64,000 nucleotides of DNA from Oscillatoria princeps RMCB-10 (GCA_019359235.1 JAHHHT010000007.1:186001-250000), one strand, 5' to 3'; shown: positions 1 through 9,728, counted from the first letter of the stretch. Notes: generated by a model not told the origin, from the letters alone. A program made the numbers and translations.

Positions 1-1883
1 ATGTCTGTGACTGTTAATTTTCGCGCAATTTGAGAGGTCGATCTATAATTTAACAAAACTTGGTATCCCCGATCGTCAATCTTTTGATATCCGCCATAGC
101 CCACTTTTAATCGCTGAAATATGGCGGAGCCTAACTGCCATAATTCTTCTGTATCGGTAGATTCTAACTGCCATACTTTTTCTCTATCGTTAAAATTGAC
201 AGCCCATAAATATTGATTAGCTATTTGAAAGCCAAAGGAATAGTCTGTCGCACATGGATCGAAAGTAGAAGTAGGATTTGGCCTGCGGGATAACAGATAG
301 CGACGGACAGTAGAGTCTTGGTCAAACAGCAAGTTATCAAAGCCTACTTGTGGACTTTTAGGTGGGGGTGCAGTTCCTTTTTTGTCAGTGACATATTTAC
401 AGATGGTAATCAGGCGTTGATTTTTTTGCAGCTCGGCAACCAATGCTTCATGTCCCGGTGGCTGCTCCAAGTCACGATAGATGGTTAACCCAATGACTGC
501 CGGTTGATGCCGATCTATTTTATTTATAAGTTGTGCGATAGTGGCATCCGGTAGCGGATAACCACCATAGTTTCTGAAATCATCTGCATCTGCGCCAACA
601 ATTAGAATGCGAGAGTCAGGAGGTTCAGCTGGGCGCATTTCCATTAAGTGGTCGTAAGCCTGTAGCTCGGAGGGCTGCAAAAGTCCAACCCACCGCACGC
701 CCATCACCAAACCTGTCACCGCAACACCGGCTAGCAGCACAGTCTGGACGCTGCGCCAAAATGACAGACGTTTGCGCCTTTCCTCATTCCTCTTGCGCAA
801 CCCTATCCAAGTGGGCGGTTCCTGAGCGGGACTCTCGAAAAGCACCGGCAGCCAGCTGGCACAAGGATATTGGCCCTCCATGCTTTCGCGCAGCCTTTTT
901 CTCGCTTCCCGCACTGAGTCGCTTAAAGACTTTCCATCCTTTGCAAACGCTTTCAAAAACAACTTTAAAAATTTCTGCGCAGCTTCGTCTGGCACCCGCT
1001 CCCGCATCACGACGATCGCCGGCATTTCTAAAGACGCCAAACTTCGCGCTAGTCCCAACCCATCACAGGAATTGAAAATGGCCAAGCAGAGTCCATGATT
1101 AATAGCATTTTGCAGGCCATCCTTTAAATCTTCAATGGTTATGCTTTCAGTCTCATTAATATCAAATCTCCCTTGCCCGTAACCCGACTCACTGGAGCTG
1201 TGACCGGCAAAAAAGAGGATGTCCCAGTTCTGCTCCCACAGCTCATCGCTTAACTGTTCGCGGCGACTCGCTATCAGGGGCTGAATGTGGGCGTCAGCCA
1301 ATTGCTCCTTTAGCAATTCCAAGTCAGCCTGGACATTAATATCAGTGCTGTCCCCCAAAATCACCAAAATTCTGACCTTAGCGTTCCCTAATTTCGGCAC
1401 GGCTTTCTTTTTCTCATAGGCGCTGACGCTGAAGCTAGGTTCAAGCTTGTACCGCTCATCCAATACACTCCAGAGATGCCAGGGCAATTGCCACATCTGG
1501 ACATCATCGGTTTCAATAATCAGCCTGATATTCCCCTGGTTCTGGCTGAGAGCCTCCAACAACCTATCTCGGATCGGTTGAAACTCCTTATTTCCAGAAT
1601 TTAGCCACTCATTGAGGCTCCCCTCTAACTGCTCAGCTGAGTCAGAAACCGACAGATTGGTCGTTTGTCCTTGTATAGGTTCCAGCTTGCGATATGCTCC
1701 CATGCCGCGCTCGCGATAGCTGGACTGCCAAGAGTCATAGTGTTGCGGAATCATCTGCGCTGGGGGCAAACGCCCAGGAAGCTTTTCAGCTGGAGCGCTG
1801 CCATCTTCCCCAATTCGGAGCGTCACTGAAAACCCCCGCGCAAAGTCTCCCTCACCTATTTCCAAGGTCACTAATTTACTCAT
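1..1883 (-). CDS. CHAT-TM-CHASE2 protein (C-terminus beyond window)
   Basis: The frame is open from an ATG at 1883 to the window edge (about 627 codons seen). Residues ~165-350 form a CHAT (caspase-like, clan CD) domain with the expected His in FFAGHSSSE (H228) and Cys in FNSCDG (C273). A single membrane span follows at ~378-402 (SVQTVLLAGVAVTGLVMGVR). The rest begins a CHASE2 sensor domain (SELQAYDHLMEMRP, SRILIVGADADDF). The protein probably couples an extracytoplasmic sensor to a cytoplasmic protease-like domain. Substrate unknown. It starts 28 nt after the DUF1822 stop and is the third gene of a sigma factor-DUF1822-CHAT/CHASE2 operon, a grouping I recall from other cyanobacteria. Domain order is clear. 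The C-terminal end and any further domain are not visible. Confidence 0.88.
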   Translation of the reverse strand, partial: MSKLVTLEIGEGDFARGFSVTLRIGEDGSAPAEKLPGRLPPAQMIPQHYDSWQSSYRERGMGAYRKLEPIQGQTTNLSVSDSAEQLEGSLNEWLNSGNKEFQPIRDRLLEALSQNQGNIRLIIETDDVQMWQLPWHLWSVLDERYKLEPSFSVSAYEKKKAVPKLGNAKVRILVILGDSTDINVQADLELLKEQLADAHIQPLIASRREQLSDELWEQNWDILFFAGHSSSESGYGQGRFDINETESITIEDLKDGLQNAINHGLCLAIFNSCDGLGLARSLASLEMPAIVVMRERVPDEAAQKFLKLFLKAFAKDGKSLSDSVREARKRLRESMEGQYPCASWLPVLFESPAQEPPTWIGLRKRNEERRKRLSFWRSVQTVLLAGVAVTGLVMGVRWVGLLQPSELQAYDHLMEMRPAEPPDSRILIVGADADDFRNYGGYPLPDATIAQLINKIDRHQPAVIGLTIYRDLEQPPGHEALVAELQKNQRLITICKYVTDKKGTAPPPKSPQVGFDNLLFDQDSTVRRYLLSRRPNPTSTFDPCATDYSFGFQIANQYLWAVNFNDREKVWQLESTDTEELWQLGSAIFQRLKVGYGGYQKIDDRGYQVLLNYRSTSQIARKLTVTD

Positions 1884-1911
1884 CGCTGTATACTGGCCAT
1901 CCTTAATTCCG

Positions 1912-3363
1912 CTAGAGGACAAAATCTTCCGTAACGCAGGTATCGCCAAGAGCCACTCTAACCCGAAAGCTATCTCCCCGCTCGCCCCTAAATGCTAATT
2001 GGATCGCATTGTCAGCATTCCTTGACTGAACGGAGAGGACAGTTTCTCCAACTTCATCCAGCACCTCCAGTTGCAGGCCAGGGGGCAGATAGGTTTGACT
2101 GCCGGCGGGATACACCCGCCAGTGAGTGTTAATCCTCAAGTCGGGTTCAGGCATCAGCGTGACGACAAGCACTACTTGATGATCGCCGATTCGCATCCCC
2201 AAGTCAATCACCCGAGCCCGTCTAACACCGGCTGCGGGATTGCCCGGGTCAATTTTTCCCAAGCTCACGGCGGCTTGCCGGCGGACATCATCATCCTGCG
2301 TATTGCGCAGCAGCTCACTGAGAGCGACAATCGCTTCTGCATTCCCCGGAGCGATATGGCCTAATAAATCAACAACTCGCCGGTGAGTTCCCTTGTCCTG
2401 ACTTTCCTGCAATAGCTCAATTAGAGTGGGAATGGCGTTCTGGGCGCTAGAAGCCCTGTTTCTAAAACGCTCGGCACCCCCAAAGCTATAAGCTAAATTG
2501 GCTTCTTGTGTGCCGGCTCCCTCTAAAATTTCTTCAACAGTCTGCCAAGCGGCATCAAAGATATTCTGAAACCACTGACCCAAATTTACCGGCCACTTTC
2601 TGGACGCCGGTGCTATCCCCAGACGCCGGCTGTAAAGCTGTTGCCTCCACTCATCTGATGCCAGCAACGCCGCCCACTTCTCAAAAGGCACTTCCACTCG
2701 CAGGCGGGGGGAATAGACAGATGAGTCGCCCAGCACTTGCAATAATTTTACTGCCTCAGCTTGAGATAGCGGCGGTAGCTCTTCCACTTCTTCTTGCATG
2801 CAAAGTCCCAGCGTCGCTTGGAGTACAGTAAGATCCTCAGTTAGCTCCTCTACCGCAAAAAAATAGGCGCGTTCCAGCGGACTGTATTTGCCTCCGTATT
2901 TTATCTGGCGATGAGTCGCAAACCCCCAGACTCGCATCCAGCACTCATCCTCATCCCCCTCCAAACTGACTTCCACCGGCAAGTAATAGTCAGCTTTCCA
3001 GCTGGGAATATCCACCCACTCCTGCGGTACAAAACACTCCTCAGCGTCCGCATCCTCAATCGGAATTAAAACCAGTCTTGCCGTCCCCACTTCAAGAGCA
3101 GTGCCGGTGACAGCCTCCCAAATAGTGGGTAAAGTCCCCTCACTTGGCCATATTGAGGCGTGAGGCAAAGATTCTTCAGCGAGCCACTCCTCAAGCCAGC
3201 TGCGGAAAGTGTGCGAGCAAATTTCATTGACATACGCGCTGTAACGGGCGACAGCATTCGAGTGGTGCTGCGCTCGCTCCCAAGCTTCTTTTTGGCAAGC
3301 CGGGGAAATCTTCAACTCCAAATTTGTGGTAAGCTCTCTTTCTAGGTTTTTAAAGGCATCCAT
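1912..3363 (-). CDS. DUF1822 family protein with HEAT-like repeats
   Basis: 483 aa, soluble, no signal peptide. The N-terminal ~200 residues match the cyanobacterial DUF1822 pattern (WVDIPSWKADYYLPVEVS, then a RAYFFAVEELTEDL helix). Residues ~305-375 hold two HEAT-like helical repeats (AIPTLIELLQES, AIVALSELLRNT). The C-terminus returns to a beta-rich DUF1822 tail (VIDLGMRIGDHQVVLVV). Function unknown. It lies between a sigma-like factor (4-nt gap) and a CHAT/CHASE2 protein, so it may be a scaffold or regulator in the same signalling module. That role is inferred from position only. Confidence 0.85.
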   Translation of the reverse strand: MDAFKNLERELTTNLELKISPACQKEAWERAQHHSNAVARYSAYVNEICSHTFRSWLEEWLAEESLPHASIWPSEGTLPTIWEAVTGTALEVGTARLVLIPIEDADAEECFVPQEWVDIPSWKADYYLPVEVSLEGDEDECWMRVWGFATHRQIKYGGKYSPLERAYFFAVEELTEDLTVLQATLGLCMQEEVEELPPLSQAEAVKLLQVLGDSSVYSPRLRVEVPFEKWAALLASDEWRQQLYSRRLGIAPASRKWPVNLGQWFQNIFDAAWQTVEEILEGAGTQEANLAYSFGGAERFRNRASSAQNAIPTLIELLQESQDKGTHRRVVDLLGHIAPGNAEAIVALSELLRNTQDDDVRRQAAVSLGKIDPGNPAAGVRRARVIDLGMRIGDHQVVLVVTLMPEPDLRINTHWRVYPAGSQTYLPPGLQLEVLDEVGETVLSVQSRNADNAIQLAFRGERGDSFRVRVALGDTCVTEDFVL

Positions 3364-3367
3364 GATT

Positions 3368-5026
3368 TCAACCTCCTTGATTGGACTGGCGCAAAATTAA
3401 TAAACATCTCTCACACACGGCACTAATCTGTTCCTGGCAAGCTTCTTTTATCGAACTCGCTCCCATCTCTTGACTGGCTAATTTGACCAAACGCCTGGAT
3501 ATCTTAGCCAGCCAAATCTCTACATATTGTTTGATATGCTTGTCAATTCCTTTAACTAAAGCTGCTTCTAATTTAGCTTTAGAGCTGCGCAGCATCTCAC
3601 TAACAGCTGGTTGGGTTATGCCAAGCCGGCTGGCCATTTGTTCTCCCCCCATCTGCTGCCCGTAGAAAAGTCGCAAGGCTTCTCGTTCTTGAGCGTCAAG
3701 TTTCTTTATTGCCTCAATCAGAACAGCATGAATCAAATCCGAGTGAAGAGGAGTTTGGTAATCTCGCTCCAACCATCCCGCCACATACTCTGTCACCCAC
3801 TGAGCCGGCTGGCTCAAGCCAGCTAAAGTTTTTAGCAGTTTCATCTTAATTGTACTCATGCGATGAGACAGCGCACTCTGACTGATTCCAAAACTCGCGG
3901 CTAGCTGTTCTTGAGTCAAGCCGGTACCATAGTAAAGAATCAAAATTCTTTGCTGGTCTGGTTTCAGAGAGAGCAACTGCTGCTGCAAAGCTTCCTCCGC
4001 TCGGCTAATGAGACTTTCCTGATTTTTTTCAGACTCTTCCGCTTCCACTGAACCCGGCCACTCTGGCTCCCAAATCCCCACAGACTCTTCCGCTTCAATT
4101 TCCCGACCGGCTTGCCGGCGGACTTCAAGAGAAATGGCTAAATGGGGCGGTTGCGACCTGTTTGGGTAATTTTGTAAGGCTGCGATGCACAGCTCCATCC
4201 AGTTTTTTAGCTGCTCGCCGGCGATCTCTGCCCCAGTCGAGACTTCATGGGATGCCGAGGGCAGCAGTTTCTCTGCGTTGTAACACGCTGCAGCTTCCTG
4301 GAAATCTTGGCTATCGGGTTCTGGCCATTTACTTCCAGTTCTTTTAGTCGGGTTTTGAACCTTGTTAATCTGGTAGACTTTCTTAAAATATTTCCGGGCA
4401 AACAGGAACCTAGAAATCTCCGGTTCGCGCCGCCCGTCTCTCTCCAGCGCTGCTCTCAGCATTTTCTCCTTCTCTTTGTCTAATAACCGCCACCGGGAAA
4501 ACTTGACAGTAGATGTCGCTTCGTCTTGTATTGCCCTATCCATAAATACTATCACATAAGTTTTTAGCAAAGATTGGGTGGCGTCATATTTCGCTAAAAG
4601 CTGTTTAAATTTTACCGCCTCATAAATAACACATTTAGCAATATAAAGAGACTCATCCCAAAGGAGATATTGATTCCTTGACCCGATTTTTTTGGCAGCG
4701 CTGTAACAGCTTGATTCGCAGTAACAGGTCAAGTGTTGCAAGGCCAGCTGTCCCCGGTTGGTTGGCTCCCACTCTTCCTTTGGCGGCTGGTCATGGAGGG
4801 CCATCTCCAGCCAGAAACGCACCAAACCACGCTCTCTGTCCGGCTGATTGTATAAGGATGCAAACTGCTTGTGCCTGTTTTTGTACAGCTCAATATTGCT
4901 TTTCAAAGCTGGCTCGGATTTCCACCGAAGAGTCAGGTGGCCATTGCTGTTTTCCAGTATCAGGTATGTGGAGAATTGCTCAATTGGGCCATCGCGGTGG
5001 GGGAGTGAGGGTGTGCTGCTGAACAT
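3368..5026 (-). CDS. Sigma-70-like factor with two C-terminal HTH (region 4-like) segments
   Basis: 552 aa, first gene of the three-gene operon. Residues ~345-395 read as a sigma region 4/HTH (LSLKPDQQRILILYYGTGLT, then QEQLAASFGISQSALSHRM). A second one follows at ~435-485 (LDAQEREALRLFYGQQMGGE, then QMASRLGITQPAVSEMLRS). The N-terminal half is helical and basic (KYFKKVYQINKV) without a region 2 I can point to. Two tandem region-4-like HTHs with a weak region 2 suggest an accessory sigma or DNA-binding regulator. The DUF1822 gene starts 4 nt after its stop, so the genes are almost certainly co-transcribed and probably translationally coupled. ATG at 5026 is the first plausible start. Confidence 0.82.
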   Translation of the reverse strand: MFSSTPSLPHRDGPIEQFSTYLILENSNGHLTLRWKSEPALKSNIELYKNRHKQFASLYNQPDRERGLVRFWLEMALHDQPPKEEWEPTNRGQLALQHLTCYCESSCYSAAKKIGSRNQYLLWDESLYIAKCVIYEAVKFKQLLAKYDATQSLLKTYVIVFMDRAIQDEATSTVKFSRWRLLDKEKEKMLRAALERDGRREPEISRFLFARKYFKKVYQINKVQNPTKRTGSKWPEPDSQDFQEAAACYNAEKLLPSASHEVSTGAEIAGEQLKNWMELCIAALQNYPNRSQPPHLAISLEVRRQAGREIEAEESVGIWEPEWPGSVEAEESEKNQESLISRAEEALQQQLLSLKPDQQRILILYYGTGLTQEQLAASFGISQSALSHRMSTIKMKLLKTLAGLSQPAQWVTEYVAGWLERDYQTPLHSDLIHAVLIEAIKKLDAQEREALRLFYGQQMGGEQMASRLGITQPAVSEMLRSSKAKLEAALVKGIDKHIKQYVEIWLAKISRRLVKLASQEMGASSIKEACQEQISAVCERCLLILRQSNQGG

Positions 5027-6071
5027 TTTGGCCTTTTCTTTGAAATCAACAAGGGGAGTATTTCTACATCCGGGTTTAAAGTTCTGCCGGCCCGCCGGCG
5101 GTGCACGGCAGTTCGGGCCATGCTGGGGGGTTGCCGGTGGCTGTCACGGGGAGTAGGCGGGACACCACCACGGGCGAAATGGGACAGACCATACCGCTGT
5201 TGAGCGGGTTTCAGGGGTGCCGGCGCGGCGAAACCCCTCGCTGTGCCTTTTGGAGCCTATTGGCTATGAGAGTGTTCTATCAAGTATCCTGCTTATTTAT
5301 TGGTATGGCAAGAGGGGCGTTATGAATGGCCCACTGGCAGCGGTGGTAATTTAGTCGGGACTCCGCAGCCCTACCCCCTAGCCTTGGGGCGCTGTCATTG
5401 GAGCCGGTGTGTTCCAGTCCAGCATACGCAGAGTCCAGGAACTGGTGAGCAGTGTGCCGGGAGCCGGTGAGCAGTACCCCTGGCCGGGGATTGGGCAACA
5501 GCACCCTTGGTCGAGCCGGTGAGCCACACCTCTGGCCGGGAATTGGTTAGCAGCGTCTTTGGCCAGAGATTGGTCAGCCGCACCCCCGAGCCGGTGAGCG
5601 GCACCTCTAGCCGGGGATTGGTCAGCACACCCTTGGCGCTTTTTTTGCCATCTTGCTGCCTCAGCTCAACACATTTGCCGAACAAAACGAAAGCACCTTC
5701 ATATTCCCTCAGACGCACTCCCAATTAAAGAAATAGGAGCAAGTCAAGCTCCCAAAGTCCAGTAGATAGCTTGGCGCTTGACATATCAGCCTCAAGTCGG
5801 TGAGGGTTGCAGCAGTGCTGCACGCCCGCAGCAATGCCTCCAGCCTGGGTTTCAGCTGCTTTCATCACTGGCAGTCTCACTTACTAAACTGATTTGTTGC
5901 CGATATATCTAGCCATTTTGCAGATAGCTAGATGTTCCGAGCGCTGCGCGTAATCTACGCTACGCTCCATTTTTATGGAGCATCATCTTACTGGTGGTGC
6001 AGGTATGGACAGCTAATGTATCAATAGCCCAGCCATCAGTTAACCCACCTACAAATAGGGACAATACTAAC
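5027..6071. other. Gene-free interval with repeats
   Basis: No convincing gene. Open frames here have no family features and follow the repeat pattern. The stretch separates the divergent sigma operon and the M23 peptidase gene, so it must carry both promoters. It contains the degenerate tandem repeats listed separately. No Rho-independent terminator or tRNA was recognised. Confidence 0.6.
5461..5640. repeat. Degenerate GAGCCGGTGAGC tandem repeat
   Basis: Units start with GAGCCGGTGAGC at 5461, 5513 and 5588. Each continues with a variant of ACCYCTRGCCGGGGATTGG and a CACCC-rich end. The middle unit has an extra half-unit (GGCCAGAGATTGGTCAGC). Unit length is 52-75 bp. A worn unit precedes it from about 5401. 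No function evident. Confidence 0.7.
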
Positions 6072-6761
6072 ATGCAAAGGAAATATGGCCCCTTGTTTAT
6101 AGCTGCTGCTCGCAGATTATCCGTGATTCTTGGAGTAGCTGGTACTACTTACATATTATCTATGATTCCTGGAGGCGTTTCTCCTAGTCAAGCTGCGGCC
6201 TATGGATGCGTTGATTGGCCAACCAGTAAATTCATTCAGACCCCTTTTGACAATCATGCAAATAATAATTCGGGCTTGGTAAAACTAGACTACAATTTCT
6301 ATGGAGAAGGATTGCATACTACCTGTAATCGTACAGCAGCTAGTAATGATCGTCATGCCATTGACTTAAATTTAAACTATGGCGACAACATTTTGCCTTG
6401 GTCTACTGGAAAAGTAATTTCTGCTGGTTGGGCTACAGGCGGTTTTGCTGGATATGGCCGCACTGTGATTATCGACCACGGTGATGGCTATTGGAGCCTT
6501 TATGCTCATCTATCGCAAATTAATGTATCTGTCGGTCAAACGGTCGGAATCAGCACCGTGGTAGGCAAAGTAGGTACTAGCCGATTTGGAAAGGATGGTC
6601 AAACGGTAAAACACCTACATACAGCTATCTACCGAAATGCGAAACTTTCAAATAATGCAGCGTATGGTGGCGTAGGCGTTGAGCCAAAAAATATTAAATT
6701 CTTCAGGGGGTCTGGTGGTACTTATTCCTACTTTTTCAAGAGCCAGACAATTAGCTACTAA
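6072..6761 (+). CDS. Exported M23 (LytM-type) metallopeptidase
   Basis: About 229 aa from the ATG at 6072, chosen because it puts a basic N-terminus and hydrophobic stretch (LSVILGVAGTTYILSMIPGG) at the front as a signal peptide, with likely cleavage near SQAAA. The longer frame from 5994 adds 26 residues before the signal. The catalytic domain has the zinc motifs of family M23: HAIDLN (H...D) and KHLH (HxH), with GYGRTVIIDHGDGYWSLYAH between them, the typical LytM core. It should cleave peptidoglycan cross-bridges or stems in the periplasm or at the cell surface. A perfect 8-bp stem lies 18 bp after its stop. Confidence 0.87.
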   Translation: MQRKYGPLFIAAARRLSVILGVAGTTYILSMIPGGVSPSQAAAYGCVDWPTSKFIQTPFDNHANNNSGLVKLDYNFYGEGLHTTCNRTAASNDRHAIDLNLNYGDNILPWSTGKVISAGWATGGFAGYGRTVIIDHGDGYWSLYAHLSQINVSVGQTVGISTVVGKVGTSRFGKDGQTVKHLHTAIYRNAKLSNNAAYGGVGVEPKNIKFFRGSGGTYSYFFKSQTISY

Positions 6762-6778
6762 CTAATTCCTTCAAATCG

Positions 6779-6806
6779 AGCTGTTTAAATAACGTTTCAA
6801 ACAGCT
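6779..6806 (+). terminator. Hairpin after M23 gene
   Basis: AGCTGTTT ... AAACAGCT perfect 8-bp arms with a 12-nt loop, just after the peptidase stop. It is not followed by a clear T-run, so termination is a guess. Confidence 0.4.
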
Positions 6807-6826
6807 GTCTTTCTGATCTAGTCTGG

Positions 6827-6858
6827 GCGACCGCGCTTCCTCCGTGCAGCGCGGTCGC
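6827..6858. repeat. GC-rich inverted repeat
   Basis: GCGACCGCGC and GCGCGGTCGC form perfect 10-bp arms around a 12-nt loop, 40 bp upstream of the Tyr/Pro-rich gene. It could be a terminator, an mRNA structure or a decayed mobile repeat. Confidence 0.5.
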
Positions 6859-6898
6859 TCCCCCTCACCTAAATGCCGCTCCAATCGTGGAATCAAAT

Positions 6899-7507
6899 AT
6901 GATTACCCAAAACAATCTATTTACAAAGAGATTTGGCAATCTAGCTCTGGGAGTGGCGCTGTTCGCTCCAATGATTGTCTTGATTCCCCAGAGAACTTTA
7001 GCCATACCCCTGCAACCCATACTGGATCAAATGGGCCGGCGTGCGATAGAGGGTTTTTTCGGTATTGGATATGGCACTCAACTATTCCCAGCCAATCAAC
7101 AATTTCCTTACACCCAAGAGATAGCTGGCTCTTCAGGATCTGAGCCTAACGCCTATCCCCCACCGGCTTATCCGTCACCTGACGCAACTGGCGTCTATTC
7201 TCCACCCCCAACCTATCCACAACCGGGCTACTCACAACCGGCTTATCCACCCTCACCCTATCCACAATCTGGCTATTCACAACCGGCTTATCCACCCCCA
7301 CCCTATCCACAACCGGGCTATTCACAACCGACTTATCCACCCCCACCCTATCCGGGATATTCACAACCAGCCTACCCACCCCCAGCCTATCCCGCTTATC
7401 AACCACAGGCATATCCCCCACAGGCATATCCCCCTGCCTATCCAGTACCCTATCCCGTTTATCCACCTGCGCGGTCAAGCCCACCCGTAATCATTAACAA
7501 TTTTTAA
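6899..7507 (+). CDS. Exported Tyr/Pro-rich repeat protein
   Basis: 202 aa from the ATG at 6899. A GTG four codons earlier is the alternative. N-terminal signal peptide (NLALGVALFAPMIVLIP, likely cleavage after TLA). A short non-repetitive part (ILDQMGRRAIEGFFGIGYGT) is followed from residue ~85 by repeats of YPPPPYPQPGYSQPAYP type, about 100 residues nearly all Y, P, Q, A, S and G, ending RSSPPVIINNF. Such low-complexity Y/P tails occur in surface or sheath-associated proteins. The function is not known and I make no family call. The M23 peptidase just upstream is also exported, so both may act at the envelope. Confidence 0.72.
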   Translation: MITQNNLFTKRFGNLALGVALFAPMIVLIPQRTLAIPLQPILDQMGRRAIEGFFGIGYGTQLFPANQQFPYTQEIAGSSGSEPNAYPPPAYPSPDATGVYSPPPTYPQPGYSQPAYPPSPYPQSGYSQPAYPPPPYPQPGYSQPTYPPPPYPGYSQPAYPPPAYPAYQPQAYPPQAYPPAYPVPYPVYPPARSSPPVIINNF

Positions 7508-7643
7508 TATTTTCAAATGAAAATAAATAATTGTCGCCTTCCCTGCTGGTGAGGTGCGGTCGCTTATTGGCACTCTAAAATTTCGTACATTGTTATCCTA
7601 TTGAGGGGATTTAAATGAATTGTCACCACAAGTATTGAATCTT

Positions 7644-7796
7644 ATGCGCCCCCTAAAACGTGCCCTGTATTTGGCTACTGCCGAATTACTTTTTTTGATA
7701 ATATGCGCTTATTTACTAGATGTTGCGAACGCTGCATATGAAGGTACGCCAGGTTCCATTTATAGCAATAAACAGTCTTTTTTAGAGCTTAATTAA
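7644..7796 (+). CDS. Possible 50-aa secreted or membrane peptide
   Basis: ATG to TAA, 50 codons. A basic start (MRPLKRALYL) leads into a hydrophobic stretch (ELLFLIICAYLLDVANA) that looks like a signal peptide with an ANA cleavage site. That would leave a mature peptide of about 20 residues (AYEGTPGSIYSNKQSFLELN). No Shine-Dalgarno stands out. Support is composition only. No family recognised. Confidence 0.3.
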   Translation: MRPLKRALYLATAELLFLIICAYLLDVANAAYEGTPGSIYSNKQSFLELN

Positions 7797-7811
7797 AAAT
7801 TAATACAAAGT

Positions 7812-8036
7812 ATGCTAGCCATGAAATACATTATTATTTTCATCCAAACTTGGAACATTCTCATACTTTCAGCTCATGCTTTATCCGGAACAAAATTTTT
7901 CCCACCGGCAGCACCAAGCACTCCAGCCGGACTGCTCATCGAATTGGCTGCTGATTGCTACCAGTGCCCCTCACCTGTTCCCCCGGATAGCCGCAGTCAG
8001 GCATACAAAAGTCTGTTAGCTGCCGTTGCAAACTAG
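7812..8036 (+). CDS. Doubtful small ORF, hydrophobic N-terminus
   Basis: 74 codons (71 from the second ATG at 7821). A hydrophobic start (YIIIFIQTWNILILSAHALS) could be a signal peptide. The rest has no recognisable features (two Cys in DCYQCPSP). It may be chance. It and the 50-aa ORF are the only candidates between 7508 and 8254. Confidence 0.18.
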   Translation: MLAMKYIIIFIQTWNILILSAHALSGTKFFPPAAPSTPAGLLIELAADCYQCPSPVPPDSRSQAYKSLLAAVAN

Positions 8037-8254
8037 AAAGACGATAGCCTTTCCGTGCGGGCGCGGACTGCGCGGTTTGTGACGCGACAGCGTCCTTCGG
8101 AAACAGCTTGGATTATACCAGTTTTCAATTCAATTAACGCACAATTGCGGGATGGTAATGTCTGCAGGGGCAGGCGACACGCAGTTGCCCAACCCCGCGA
8201 TCTCCCCACCCCCCGCCGTTGCCCCTACCCCCCATCCCCACACCCGCCGGCACT

Positions 8255-9388
8255 CTAGGAAATGCTCTTCAGACTGTGCGCCGCTTCGTTGAGCTTCTGG
8301 GTGCCCACCTTGACTTGACTGATACTCCTAGCCGTCTCGGTGGCTACTTGGTTGAGCGCGTTCATCGCATCCACCACCTGCTGAACAGCCAGCGCTTGCT
8401 GCTTGGCACTCAGGGAAATTTGCTGAGTGCTCAGAGAAATCTCATTGATAGCCTCCGTCACCCCCCGGAAGGCTTCCGCTGTTTCCTGAGCGATTCGAGA
8501 TCCCTCCTCCACCGTTTTCGTACCGGCATCCGTCACCATCACCGTGGAATTAATCGCCATTTGGATATCCGCCACCAGGGCGTTGATCTTCTCTGTGGAT
8601 CTCCGACTTTGGTCAGCCAGTTTGCGAATCTCTGACGCCACGACGGCAAATCCCTTGCCGTGCTCGCCGGCACGCACAGCCTCAACCGCTGCGTTCAGCG
8701 CCAGCATATTCGTCTGGGTGGCCAAATCGCTCACCAAAGCGGCAATATTGCCGATTTGAGAAGTCTGCTGGCTCAACCGCACAATTTGCTCGGCAATCGC
8801 ACCCACTTTTTCTTTTAAAACCGACATCCCCTCCAGCGTTTTCCCCACCGCCAGCGTTCCCCCCTCCGCCAGCAGCAGCGCCTGTCGGGCACCGCCTGCA
8901 ACCGTTTCCGCTTGCAGGGCTGTAGCGCTTGAGGAAGCCCCCAACTCATCGATTGTGCTGGTGGTTTGATGTACCGAAACAGCTTGCTGAGACGCCATGC
9001 GTTCCTGCTGCTCCATTGTCACCGCAATTTCCGTTGAAGAAGCGGTAATTTTACTGAGAACCTGACTCACCTTTTTGGAAATGCCCTCCGTCATCAAATA
9101 GACGGAACTACAAATCAAAATAAGCTCTAACACGGTGGCGGCTGCCAGCGACGAGCTTGCCAGTTGCAGAGCCGCTTCTACCCGCGTGTTTTCTGACGCA
9201 AGCGCCTCTCGCTCTCGGGCTAATGCCCCATTTTTTACAATCGCTTCCTGCGCCACTCTCACTCGTTGAAATGCCTCGGATACCCTCCCAGTGTGGAAGG
9301 TGGCTAGCCCCATAACTCCGATGACCCCAGCAATGGGAAAGGCAGCTAGTATCCAAATATATCTGCTCAGCTTTTGGTTGGTAACCAT
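8255..9388 (-). CDS. Methyl-accepting chemotaxis-type transducer
   Basis: 377 aa. Two membrane spans (~10-30, [20 protein letters not shown]; ~77-100, [19 protein letters not shown]) enclose only ~45 residues, so there is no sizeable periplasmic sensor, and I see no HAMP domain. The remainder is the coiled-coil MCP signalling domain with the conserved hairpin tip ([39 protein letters not shown]). It would signal to a CheA-type kinase, for phototaxis, pili or motility. No che genes are nearby. Input is probably membrane or energy state, or a partner protein. Confidence 0.88.
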   Translation of the reverse strand: MVTNQKLSRYIWILAAFPIAGVIGVMGLATFHTGRVSEAFQRVRVAQEAIVKNGALAREREALASENTRVEAALQLASSSLAAATVLELILICSSVYLMTEGISKKVSQVLSKITASSTEIAVTMEQQERMASQQAVSVHQTTSTIDELGASSSATALQAETVAGGARQALLLAEGGTLAVGKTLEGMSVLKEKVGAIAEQIVRLSQQTSQIGNIAALVSDLATQTNMLALNAAVEAVRAGEHGKGFAVVASEIRKLADQSRRSTEKINALVADIQMAINSTVMVTDAGTKTVEEGSRIAQETAEAFRGVTEAINEISLSTQQISLSAKQQALAVQQVVDAMNALNQVATETARSISQVKVGTQKLNEAAHSLKSIS

Positions 9389-9728
9389 ACAGTGTTTTTC
9401 CTTATTTTAATCGAGCAATCAACATCAAATCGGTGCGTGTCACCCCAACAGCCTACCGCGCCTGGATGTCCGCCGGCTGGCCACGGAGCGCACTGCCGGT
9501 TTATGCTGGCCCCAGTTATGGACTTTGACGCCCGGGTGTGGTAAATATATAAGAAGGAAAACTGAGGGTGGCAGGTTGTGACATTTTATAAAAATGTCTC
9601 TGCCTGGTCGAAAAATTGCCGCTCACTCAGCTCGGGTAACACTGAATCCCGGCAACGAGCTTGAAACTTGACTCGCCGGCACCCGCAAGGCACCAGTGCT
9701 GCATTCTATTTTATTTTTCACTCCTGTT
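9389..9728. other. Gene-free interval
   Basis: Holds the divergent promoters of the transducer (minus) and the SUI1 gene (plus). No repeats or RNA genes recognised. Confidence 0.5.

Noticed and set aside
7146-7484. 112-codon minus-strand frame
   Set aside because: Antisense of the Tyr/Pro repeats, giving a V-D-K periodic peptide.
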